DNA of 64,000 nucleotides from Thermomonas sp. S9 (GTDB lineage Bacteria; Pseudomonadota; Gammaproteobacteria; Xanthomonadales; Xanthomonadaceae), in contig NZ_JAJDFY010000001.1 in the NCBI RefSeq assembly GCF_024704365.1, positions 1,841,001 through 1,905,000 on the forward strand, given 5' to 3'. Made by a program: the position numbers and the translations under genes. The notes under the pieces were generated by a model. That model searched no databases. It was not told where the DNA came from and worked only from the letters and a program-made list of their open reading frames with translations. Shown here piece by piece: positions 44,688 through 52,338 of this stretch; position 1 is the stretch's first letter; every line of letters starts with the position of its first letter.

Positions 44688-46455
44688 TCAGCGCTTTTCC
44701 GTAGCCGCGCTGCCCGTTGCCGCTTTCGCCGCCGCCTTGGCCGCCTCCGCCGCGGCCCGCGCGCGCTCGGCCTGGTCCTGCTGGAACTCGGCCATGTACG
44801 GCAGGTCGCGCAGCACCTTCGAATGCGGATCCAGGGTGTAGCTCTCGTCCGCCGCGATCGCCACCGCGCCCTGCCCGCCGGCCATCGGCACCTCCACCAC
44901 GCGGCGGCCGATGCGCACCTGCACCGGCATCGGGAACGGCCGGTCGCCCTCCACCTGCCAGCGCAGGTGCAGCGTGCCGCCGTCGCGCTCGGCCAGCAGC
45001 GCCGGCAGCTTGACCGTGCGCAGGTAGGCATCGAAGAACCAGCGGTAGTCCTTCCCGGTGACGCGACTCACGATCGCGACGAAATCGTCGGTCGAGGCCT
45101 GGCGCGGCCGGAACTGCCCGGGTCTGGGATCGTCCGTGCCGTACACCAGCTCGCGGATGCTGTGGAAGAAGGCGTCGTCGCCGATCAGTCCGCGCAGGGT
45201 GTGCAGCATCAGCGCGCCCTTGTAGTACACGTCGTTGCCCGGGCCGCGGCTGGCATCCGAGACGTCCTTCTCCAGCATCGGGCGGCCGGCCACCACCGGG
45301 TGTTTCAGCATCAGCACCGAGCGCATCTTCATCAGCGCGGCAAAGTACTCCATGTCGCCGCGCAGCCACTGCAAATACAGCGGCTGCATGTAGGTGGCGA
45401 ACCCCTCGTGCAGCCAGAAGTCGTCCCAGTCGGTATTGGTCAGCTGGTTGCCGAACCACTCGTGCGCGAACTCGTGCTGCAGTAGCCAGTCGTAGCCGGT
45501 CTCGGCCTTGCGGTAGTCGTTGCCGTAGGCATTGATGGTCTGGTGCTCCATGCCCAGGTGCGGGGTCTCCACCACCCCCCATCTTCTCGTCGCCGAACGG
45601 GTACGGGCCGATCCTCTCCTCGAAGAACTCCAGCATCGGCGCGAACTGCGCGAACAGCTCTTCGGCCTGGGCGCGGCGGCCCTTGAGGTACCAGAAGCGC
45701 AGCGGGATGGTGTTGCCGTAGCGGGATTTGTAGTCGGCCTGCAGCAGCGCGTACGGGCCGATGTTGAGCGCGATCGCGTAGGTGGCCGGCTGGCGCGCGC
45801 TCCAGTGGTAGGTGCGCCAGCCGTCCTGCTCGTCCATCCCGGTCTGCACGCCGTTGCTGGCCGCCACCAGCGGCGCCGGCACCGTGATGTGCTGCACCAC
45901 CCGCTCCGGCTTGGCCAGCGGGTGGTCGATGCACGGCCACAGGAGGTCGCAGCCCTCGCCCTGCACCGCGGTGGCCACCCACGGCTCGCCGCTCGGCGCG
46001 GTGGCCCAGACGATGCCGCCGTCCCACGGCGCCTTCTTCGCCTCGTGCGGGTGCCCGGCATAGCGGATGTGCAGCACTGGCCGCGCTCCGGCCGGCAGCG
46101 GCGCCTCCAACGCGATGCGCATGCGTCCTTCGGGATTGCTCCAGCGCACCGGGCGGCCGTCCACCTCCACCGCGGATACGGCGTAATTGCGGTCCAGGTC
46201 CACCACCAGCGCCTGCAGCGGGCGCGCCAGGCGCAGGGTGAGGTGCGCGTCCGCGTCCAGCCACTTGCGCGCGGGATCGACCTTGAACGCGAGGTCCGCC
46301 AGTTCGATCGTGGTCGCCAGCTGCTCCGGCGTGCGCGGCAGGCCGGTGGCGGCGGTGGTGGCGGTCAGCGGCGGCTGCTCGGCGCGCAGGGCGACGGCGG
46401 GAACGCACAGGGCGAAGGCAAGCAGGCAGCGACGGACAGGCATGGCGGCGGGCAT
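44688..46455 (-). CDS. Exported M1 family metallopeptidase (frameshifted)
   Basis: Zinc aminopeptidase-like M1 protein with signal peptide (MPVRRCLLAFALCVPAVALRA). The beta-sheet N-terminal domain is followed by the exopeptidase motif LGMEHQTINAYG, a variant of GAMEN, and the zinc site HEFAHEWFG with the downstream Glu in LHEGFATYM (zinc His near residue 330). The C-terminal region ends in a long Ala/Lys-rich helix. An extra G in the run at 45575-45580 breaks the frame after GDEKMG; removing it gives MGVVETPHLGMEH. Repaired length is about 588 residues. Starts at 46473 (GTG) and 46443 are also possible. It is convergent with the preceding gene, 21 bases apart. Confidence 0.87.
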
Positions 46456-46625
46456 CGGAGGGACTTCCACCACCTTGGCACGATCGCCGGCACCCCGTCA
46501 CTGTCGTTGGTCATGCGCCGCGGCTGAAGCCCGGCTTCACGCATTCTGAACGCGCACTGGCGGCCCTTTGCGGGACGCGGAAATCTCAGCCACGATTCAT
46601 CCCGAAAACCGCCTACTGCCGGCAA

Positions 46626-46646
46626 GGGCGCGAATGGGTCGCGCCC
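46626..46646 (+). promoter_or_regulatory. Leader hairpin just upstream of a Shine-Dalgarno site
   Basis: An 8-base perfect stem (GGGCGCGA/TCGCGCCC) with loop ATGGG ends directly before GGGGAG, the ribosome site of the gene at 46662. It could modulate translation of that gene; this is inference. Confidence 0.35.
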
Positions 46647-46661
46647 GGGGAGACACCCGCC

Positions 46662-48071
46662 ATGAACCGCATTCCCGCTTTCCGTCCGCTGGCCCTGGCC
46701 GTGCTGGGCTCCGCGCTGGCACTGGGCGCATTGATGCCGGCCGCCGCCCAGGACAACGGCGACCGCCAAGAAGGACGCTGGCAGCGCCAGGCCGAACGCG
46801 CACGCCCCAGCCCGCCGCCCGCGCCGGAAAACCGGCCGCCGGCCCCCGCCCCGGCCATGCGTGGGAACGACTTCCCGCGTCCGGCGCAGGTCGAGCCGCC
46901 GGCGGCACGCATCGAGCGCCCGCCGTTCAACCCCGGCCAGGCGGCCCCCGAGATGCGGCTGCCGCGCGGCCAGGATGCGCAGCGCCAGGAGAACTGGGGC
47001 GAGCTGGCCCGCCAGCAGATGCAGCGCCAGCAGCAGGATGCCCAGCGCGAGCAGCAGCGCCAGCGCTTCGACGAGCAGCGCATGGCGGACCAGCAGCGGC
47101 TCGACCAGCAGCGCATCGAGATGCAGCGCGAGCAGCAACGCCAGCGTTTCGAGGACCAGCGCGTCGCCGACCAGCAGCGGCTGGACATGCAGCGCGAGCA
47201 GCAACGCCAGCGCTTCGAGGACCAGCGCGTCGCCGACCAGCAGCGGCTGGACATGCAGCGCGAGCAACAGCGCCAGCGCTTCGAGGACCAGCGCATGGCC
47301 GACCCGCAGCGGCGCAACGACGGCAACCGCCCGGCGGAAGCCCCGCGCAGCCCGCAAGACTGGGCGATCCAGCAGGGCCTGGAGCGCGAGGCGCAGGCGC
47401 GCCGCAACGAGCAGGGCCCGCCCGGGCGCCCCGGCTGGCCCGGCAACCGCGGCGATGACCGCCCCGGCCGCATCCCGGATGCCGAGCGCCAGCGCAGGAT
47501 CGAGGAGCAGCGCCGGCAACAGGCGGAGTGGCAGCGCGACGAGGCGCGCCGCCGCGCCGACTACGACCGCCAGCGCGACCGGCTGGAGCGCGAGCGCCGC
47601 AACGCCCAGTACCGCTACCAGCAGGATTACTGGCGGCGCTGGATGGCGGCGCAGGCGCGCTGGAATGCGTACCGCTTCGACTACTACAACGACCCGTTCT
47701 TCTACACGCCCTACGGCTACCGCTACGGCTTCGACGGCCGCTGGTACAGCACCAACAGCTACGGCGCGGAAGTCCTGCGCCAGGCGGTGCGCGACGGTTA
47801 TCGCGAAGGCTGGTACGCCGGCCAGGCCGACCGCTACGACCACTGGCGGTTCGACTACCGCGGCAACTACGCGTGGATCGACGGCAGCTACGGCTACCCC
47901 GGCTACTACGTCAGCTTCGATGCCTACCGCTACTACTTCCGCCAGGGGTTTGAGCGCGGCTACCGCGACGGCTATTACGGCCGCTACGAATACGGCCGCT
48001 ACGAAAACGGCAGCGCGACCATCCTGCCGGCGGTGCTGGGGATGATCCTGGCCTTCAGCATCATCAACTGA
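46662..48071 (+). CDS. Exported Gln/Arg-rich repeat protein with Tyr/Gly-rich C-terminus
   Basis: 469-residue protein that I do not recognise as a named family. Signal peptide of about 29 residues (cleavage after AAA). Residues 45-100 are Pro-rich; 125-220 form four near-identical 22-residue units (core MQREQQRQRFEDQRVAD) predicted to be a charged, Gln-rich helix; 220-325 continue with Arg/Gln/Glu-rich helix; 330-445 are Tyr/Asp/Arg/Gly-rich (PYGYRYGFDGRWY, GYREGWYAGQADRYDHWRFD). It ends with a hydrophobic segment, ATILPAVLGMILAFSIIN. Ribosome site GGGGAG and a strong 3' hairpin support a monocistronic unit. An envelope or surface structural role is only a guess. Confidence 0.85.
   Translation: MNRIPAFRPLALAVLGSALALGALMPAAAQDNGDRQEGRWQRQAERARPSPPPAPENRPPAPAPAMRGNDFPRPAQVEPPAARIERPPFNPGQAAPEMRLPRGQDAQRQENWGELARQQMQRQQQDAQREQQRQRFDEQRMADQQRLDQQRIEMQREQQRQRFEDQRVADQQRLDMQREQQRQRFEDQRVADQQRLDMQREQQRQRFEDQRMADPQRRNDGNRPAEAPRSPQDWAIQQGLEREAQARRNEQGPPGRPGWPGNRGDDRPGRIPDAERQRRIEEQRRQQAEWQRDEARRRADYDRQRDRLERERRNAQYRYQQDYWRRWMAAQARWNAYRFDYYNDPFFYTPYGYRYGFDGRWYSTNSYGAEVLRQAVRDGYREGWYAGQADRYDHWRFDYRGNYAWIDGSYGYPGYYVSFDAYRYYFRQGFERGYRDGYYGRYEYGRYENGSATILPAVLGMILAFSIIN
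47040..47318 (+). repeat. 66-bp in-frame tandem repeat, four copies
   Basis: Units at 47040-47105, 47121-47186, 47187-47252 and 47253-47318; the first is separated by an extra 15 bases encoding QQRIE. The middle two differ at only one or two bases, implying recent expansion. All are in frame within the exported Gln/Arg-rich protein. Confidence 0.9.
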
Positions 48072-48096
48072 GGTGCGCCCGTTCCGCCCTTGCAGC

Positions 48097-48125
48097 GCCC
48101 GGCCTGGTGCCGGGCGTTGTCTTTC
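48097..48125 (+). terminator. Terminator of the repeat-protein gene
   Basis: CGCCCGGC and GCCGGGCG form an 8-base stem with loop CTGGT, followed by TTGTCTTT, 26 bases after the stop codon. Confidence 0.75.
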
Positions 48126-48143
48126 GGGGCACGGCCAAGCCGT

Positions 48144-48410
48144 TCAGCGCAGCTGGCTGTCCTTGCTGCCGCGGCGGTTGTAGCCGGCGAACGCGGCCTC
48201 CTCGGCATCCCGCGCCTGCTGGCAAGCCACGCACAGGCGCACGCCGGGGATGGCCTTGCGCCGCGCCTCGGGGATCACCGCCTCGCATTCCTCGCAGTGC
48301 GTCAGCCCCGGCCCGCTGGGGAGCCGGCTGCGCGCCCGCGCGATGCCGTCCTTCACGGTCGCATCGATCTGCTCCTGCACCGCCCCGTCGCCCGCCCAAC
48401 CGGTGGCCAT
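48144..48410 (-). CDS. DksA/TraR-type C4 zinc-finger protein
   Basis: 88-residue protein of the YbiI/TraR branch of DksA-like proteins. A four-Cys zinc finger is seen in HCEECEAVIPEARRKAIPG and LCVACQQARD, preceded by a short helical region with VKDGIARARS. The DxxDxA motif of DksA is replaced by IDATVKD, so binding to the RNA polymerase secondary channel is uncertain. The start MATGWAG has a good ribosome site (GGGAGGTGGGGC). It is transcribed away from the BlaI-like gene. Confidence 0.8.
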   Translation of the reverse strand: MATGWAGDGAVQEQIDATVKDGIARARSRLPSGPGLTHCEECEAVIPEARRKAIPGVRLCVACQQARDAEEAAFAGYNRRGSKDSQLR

Positions 48411-48516
48411 GCCCCACCTCCCGCCGCCTGCCATCGCAATCCCGCCGCGACGATACACCCGGCGCCGCCCGCGGACTGCCCGGGAGCTGAACGTCGGCAT
48501 GACCGTCCGTCGGAAA

Positions 48517-48546
48517 TAGAAATATTTTTCTAGACAAATTTTTCTA
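48517..48546. promoter_or_regulatory. Tandem dyad operator for the BlaI-like repressor
   Basis: Two 16-base dyads, TAGAAATATTTTTCTA (48517-48532) and TAGACAAATTTTTCTA (48531-48546), share a TA and form a 30-base AT-rich island in very GC-rich DNA, 26 bases before the start of the BlaI/MecI-type gene. BlaI/MecI/CopY repressors bind paired short dyads in their own promoters, so autoregulation is likely. The divergent zinc-finger gene starts about 107 bases away and could also be affected. Confidence 0.65.
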
Positions 48547-48572
48547 TCAAGGGCAGCATCCCTCCAACCCAG

Positions 48573-48980
48573 ATGGAATGCCCACGCCTCGCCATGCCCA
48601 AGCCCCGCCTGCCGAAGCCGACCCCCGCCGAACTCGAGGTGCTGCGCACGCTCTGGCAACTCGGCCCCAGCACCGCCCGCCAGGTCCATGAAGCGCAGCA
48701 GCGCGAGCGCCCGGAGCTGTCGTACGCGAACGTGCTGCGCCTGCTCCAGATCATGCACGGCAAGGGTCTGCTGAGCCGCGACGAACGCCAGCGCGCGCAC
48801 GTCTATGCGCCGGTGCAGGCGCAGGGCTCGCTGCAGAACCGGCTGCTGGACGACCTCATCCACAAGGCGTTTTCCGGCTCCGGCAAGGCGCTGGTGATGG
48901 CGGCGCTGCGCGGCAACCGGGTCAGCGACGAGGAACGTGCCGAAATCCAGCGCTTCCTGGAGGAGAACCGCGATGCGTGA
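48573..48980 (+). CDS. BlaI/MecI-family transcriptional repressor
   Basis: 135-residue winged-helix repressor. The N-terminal DNA-binding domain shows PTPAELEVLRTLWQLGPSTARQV and the recognition helix region YANVLRLLQIMHGKGLL; the C-terminal helices (LQNRLLDDLIHKAFSGSG) form the dimer part and the cleavage region in relatives. The ATG at 48594 (MPKPRLPKP) is an equally plausible start; neither has a clear ribosome site. It overlaps the M56 gene by 8 bases, forming a BlaI/BlaR1-type pair. Confidence 0.9.
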   Translation: MECPRLAMPKPRLPKPTPAELEVLRTLWQLGPSTARQVHEAQQRERPELSYANVLRLLQIMHGKGLLSRDERQRAHVYAPVQAQGSLQNRLLDDLIHKAFSGSGKALVMAALRGNRVSDEERAEIQRFLEENRDA

Positions 48981-50940
48981 TGCCTTCTTCCTGCTGGCGC
49001 CGGCACTGGGGGCCACCCTGCTCCACTTCCTGTGGCAGGGGACCTTGCTTGCGCTGCTCGCCTCCGGCGCGCTGGCCCTGCTGCGCGACGCCCGCGCGCA
49101 GACCCGCTACGCCATCGCCTGCCTGGCCCTGTTCGCGGCACTGCTATCGCCGCTGCTCACCCTGGGCTGGTTGCTGGCCAGCCCGTCGCTTGCCGCATCC
49201 GCCGCCGGTGCCGACCTGCCGACGACGGCGCCCGCCGCGCTCTCCGGCTGGCCATTGCTGCCCGAGGTCACGGCCTCCGGTGCCGCCGTCCGCTGGCCTT
49301 GGCTGGTGGTTGGCTGGGCGACGGGGGCCGGGCTGCTCGCGCTGCGGATGGCGGGCGGGCTGCTCTGGATCGGGCGCCTGCGCCGCCGCGCATGGGCGGA
49401 CGACAACGGCGTCCTGCAAGCCATGGCCGATCCCCTGGCGCTACGCATCGGGCTGCGGAACCCAGTCCTCGTGCGCTTGAGCCGGGACATCGCCTCGCCG
49501 GTCGTGGCCGGCTGGTGGCGGCCGATGGTGCTGGTGCCCGCCGCACTGGCCCTGCGCATGCCAGCGTCGCTGCTCGAGGCACTGATCGCACACGAACTGG
49601 CGCACGTACGTCGCCACGATTACTTGGTCAACCTGCTGCAGGGCGTGGTCGAGACCCTGCTGTTCTACCACCCGGTCGTTTGGTGGCTGTCGCGTCGGAT
49701 CCGCGAGGAGCGCGAGCTCATCGCCGACGACCTGGCCGCCAACGCGCTGGGGATCGCCGCCGGCTGGCGCTGGCCCTGGCGGAACTCGACCGCTCGTTCG
49801 CTGCATCCACGCCCACGCTCCCACGCTTCGCACCGGCCGCCCGAGGAGGCCAGCTCATGGCACGCATCCAGCATCTGATCCGCCCCCGCCGTTCCGGCAT
49901 TGCCCGCAGCCAGCTGCTGTCGCTGGCCAGCTTGCCGTTGCTGGGTCTGGCCCTGGCCGGCATCGCGGCCTATGTGCAGGCCACGCCTGCCCAGACCGCA
50001 CCCGCGCAAGCCTCCGCCGGCCTGCCCCCATCGCCTCCGCCGGCACCGCCTGCGGTGCTGGCGGACCCCACACCGCCTGCACCGCCGGCCGAGCCCGCAC
50101 CGCCCGCCCCCCCTGGCCCCGCCTGCGGTGCCCCCACCGCCGCTCCCGCCTCTGCCCCCGCCGCCGCTCCCGCCTCTGCCCCCGCCGCCGCTCCACATGT
50201 CCACTCGCAGCCCCGACGGCAACGGCTACAGCCTGGTCCGCCACGGCACGACCCGCACGATGGCCACGTGGAGCCGCGAAGATCAGGCCGCGCTCGAAGC
50301 CGCACGCGCGCGCATCGACGGCGACTTCCTGCTGGTCCGGCGTGGCAAGCAGCATCTGGTGCTGCGCGATCCCGGCCTGCTCGATCAGGTGGAAGCGGCC
50401 TGGGCACCCCTGAATGCACTGGACGGGCAGATGCAGGCCCTGCAGGTGCAGATGGCCCCGCACCAGCAGCGGCTCCAGGCATTGCAGCTGGAGATGGATC
50501 GCGCGCAGCCGCCCGCCATGCCGGCGGGGCTGGATGCGGAGACGTCGCGGTTGGCGGCACTGGCTTCGCGCCAGGCGGAACTCGCCGCGCGCCAGGCCCA
50601 GATCGCCCAGCGCATGCGCAAGGCCGATGACGGCGAACGCGCCGATCTCGAGCGCCAGCGCAGCGCCCTTGCGGCGGAATCGGATGCATTGTCCGCCCAG
50701 CTGCGCGAGCAGTCGGCCCGGGTGGAGGCGCAGACCCGCCGTATCCGCGTGCAGAGCGAGCAATTGCGCGAGGTGGGCGCGCGCATGGAGGCCGCCAGCG
50801 CGCCCATGCAGGCGATCGGAAAGGACATGGAAGCGCTTGGCCACCGGATCGAGCAGGCCGCACAGGCCGCCGACGGCAAGACCCGCAAGCTGATCGACGA
50901 TGCCGTCGCACGCGGGCTGGCACAGCCCCTGCTGCGTTGA
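48973..50940 (+). CDS. BlaR1-like M56 membrane metallopeptidase with novel C-terminal region (two frameshifts)
   Basis: About 655 residues when repaired. The N-terminal part has several helices and the M56 zinc site LIAHELAHVRRHDYL (near residue 207), followed by FYHPVVWWLSRRIREERE, as in BlaR1/MecR1. After a further helix (about 300-320) comes a Pro-rich linker of about 70 residues, then a short domain with GYSLVRHG...DGDFLLVRRGKQHLVLRDP, then about 170 residues of coiled coil. No penicillin-binding domain is present. One G is missing at 49749-49752 (repair gives ANALGDRRRLALALAELD) and one C is extra at 50107-50113; the shifts cancel. It probably senses an envelope signal and cleaves the BlaI-like repressor. 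Confidence 0.82.
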
Positions 50941-50957
50941 GGAGCGATGCCGCCGTC

Positions 50958-51263
50958 TCACTCCAGCGGCGGCCATTCTTCGGGTTCAAGAGTGTCGCGA
51001 TACGCGTGCCAGGTGGCGTAGGCCAGCCACGGCATCGCCACCGCCAGTCCGAGGAAGGCGGTGGCAAACGCCAGCAGAGTGATCGCCGCCAGCAGCGCGG
51101 CCCACAGCAGCATCACCGGCTTGTTGCGCAGGACCGCGTTCGCGCTGGAAACGCAGGCGGTGACCATGTCCACGTCGCGTTCGGCCACCATCGGCAGGGA
51201 GAACACGGACATCCCGAACGTGAAGGCGGCGAGGCGGGTTCCGGCGACGGCGGGGAAGACGCG
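50958..51263 (-). pseudogene. Truncated DUF2189 membrane protein (C-terminal remnant)
   Basis: The 84-residue open frame from 51212, and about 17 more codons upstream, match only the C-terminal third of DUF2189 proteins: SVFSLPMVAERDVDMVTAC, LRNKPVMLLWAALLAAITL and ATWHAYRDTLEPEEW. Full members have about 250 residues with five or more helices. Upstream on the minus strand there is an in-frame TAA (51264-51266) and then the leader of the divergent peroxiredoxin gene, so about 150 residues are missing rather than merely frameshifted. The remnant could still be expressed as a two-helix peptide. Confidence 0.7.
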
Positions 51264-51367
51264 TTATGCATGTCCCGACGCTAGCAAAGCCGGCCCGGCC
51301 GCGCATGCTGCGGCCGCACAGCCGGCCGCGCCTGCATCCATCCTGCGCCTCCTGGGCGTAAGCTGGG

Positions 51368-52015
51368 TTGTCCCCACCCTGCCTGGAGCGTCCCACGCGC
51401 CGTCTTGCCCTCGCCTGCCTGCTCGCCGCCGCCGCCCTTCCCTCCGTCGCGCTGGCCGCGCTCAAGCCCGGCACGCCCGCGCCGATGTTCAGCGCGCCGG
51501 CGTTCCTCGCCGCGCAGCCCTTCACCTTCGACCTCAAGGCCGCGCTGGCCAAGGGCCCGGTGGTGGTCTATTTCTTCCCGGCCGCCTTCACCCCGGGGTG
51601 CAACGTCGAAGCCGCGGCGTTCTCGCAGGCGATCGACAAGTTCAAGGCGCACGGCGCCAGCGTGATCGGCCTCACCGCCGGCAACATCGGCCAGCTGGCG
51701 GAATTCTCCAAGGACACCGAGAAGTGCGCCGGCAAGTTCCCGGTCGCCGCCGACGAGGGCGCGAAGATCGCCAAGACCTTCGACGCCACGATGATGCTGA
51801 AGCCGGACCTGTCCAGCCGCACGTCCTACCTCATCGGGCAGGACGGCCGCATCCTCGCCGAGTACGACGCGATGAACCCCAACCAGCACGTCAAGCAGAT
51901 GCTGGACGCGCTGCAGGCCGCACATGCCGGTGCCGGCGGCAAGGGCACGGCCAGCAAGACCCCGGCCGCTCCGGCCGCGAAGCCATCCCCCAAGTCATCT
52001 GCCAAGGGCGGCTGA
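51368..52015 (+). CDS. Exported peroxiredoxin (AhpC/TSA, BCP-like)
   Basis: Thiol peroxidase with the peroxidatic Cys in FTPGCNVEAAAF and a second Cys in EKCAGKFPV that may resolve it. The N-terminus has a signal peptide (RRLALACLLAAAALPSVALA), so it acts in the periplasm; a Pro/Lys/Ala-rich tail ends the chain. The start is unclear. TTG at 51368 gives 215 residues, but the signal peptide would begin more naturally at the in-frame ACG at 51395, which sits 4 bases after TGGAGCG; an ATG changed to ACG, or a base error, would explain this. Confidence 0.82.
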   Translation: MSPPCLERPTRRLALACLLAAAALPSVALAALKPGTPAPMFSAPAFLAAQPFTFDLKAALAKGPVVVYFFPAAFTPGCNVEAAAFSQAIDKFKAHGASVIGLTAGNIGQLAEFSKDTEKCAGKFPVAADEGAKIAKTFDATMMLKPDLSSRTSYLIGQDGRILAEYDAMNPNQHVKQMLDALQAAHAGAGGKGTASKTPAAPAAKPSPKSSAKGG

Positions 52016-52067
52016 CGCGTGCCGAGCCGCGTGGCCGCGGCCCCGAGCCAATCGCGCCTGCCGACGC

Positions 52068-52250
52068 TCAGCGCCGGCAGGTATTGATGCCGATCAACCT
52101 GTACAGCGGGCAGAAATTGAACAGCCCGGTGGCCAGCGGAACGACCCCGATCCAGGCCCAGACCGGCCCGCCGAGCACGGCCCAGGCGATCAGCGCCAGG
52201 CCGATCAGGATCCGCAGCCACTTGTCGATGCTCCCCACGTTCGCCTGCAT
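52068..52250 (-). CDS. DUF2892 (YgaP-type) inner-membrane protein
   Basis: 60-residue protein of the DUF2892 family, the two-helix membrane module also found at the end of rhodanese YgaP. It starts MQANVGSIDKWLRILIGLAL and ends FNFCPLYRLIGINTCRR, the typical hallmark with the Cys-Pro and C-terminal Cys. The ATG at 52250 has GGAGAG seven bases upstream; an ATG five codons earlier is less favoured. The gene lies downstream of the M13 peptidase gene on the same strand but beyond a strong hairpin. Confidence 0.85.
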   Translation of the reverse strand: MQANVGSIDKWLRILIGLALIAWAVLGGPVWAWIGVVPLATGLFNFCPLYRLIGINTCRR

Positions 52251-52292
52251 GACGCTGCTCTCCATTTGAGGTTGCGGCCACGAGTATGCGCC

Positions 52293-52323
52293 GATCGCCT
52301 GCCGCTTGCAGCGGCAGGCGATC
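52293..52323 (-). terminator. Strong hairpin between the M13 peptidase gene and DUF2892 gene
   Basis: A perfect 13-base stem (GATCGCCTGCCGC/GCGGCAGGCGATC) with a 5-base loop, 15 bases after the M13 peptidase stop on the minus strand. No T tract follows, so it may work as a terminator, an mRNA 3' end stabiliser, or both. Confidence 0.65.
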
Positions 52324-52338
52324 CGCGGGCCGCCGGCA

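Noticed and set aside
47040-47318. Possible CRISPR-like repeat array
   Set aside because: Repeats are directly adjacent, 66 bases long, in frame and protein-coding, without unique spacers or cas genes.
46365-47843. 492-codon minus-strand frame opposite the repeat protein
   Set aside because: It is an Ala/Leu/Val-rich mirror of Gln/Arg-rich codons, overlaps the aminopeptidase start, and the + strand gene has a signal peptide and ribosome site.
48973-50940. Beta-lactam resistance locus
   Set aside because: The M56 protein lacks a penicillin-binding sensor domain and no beta-lactamase gene is adjacent, so naming it blaR1/blaI for resistance is not supported.
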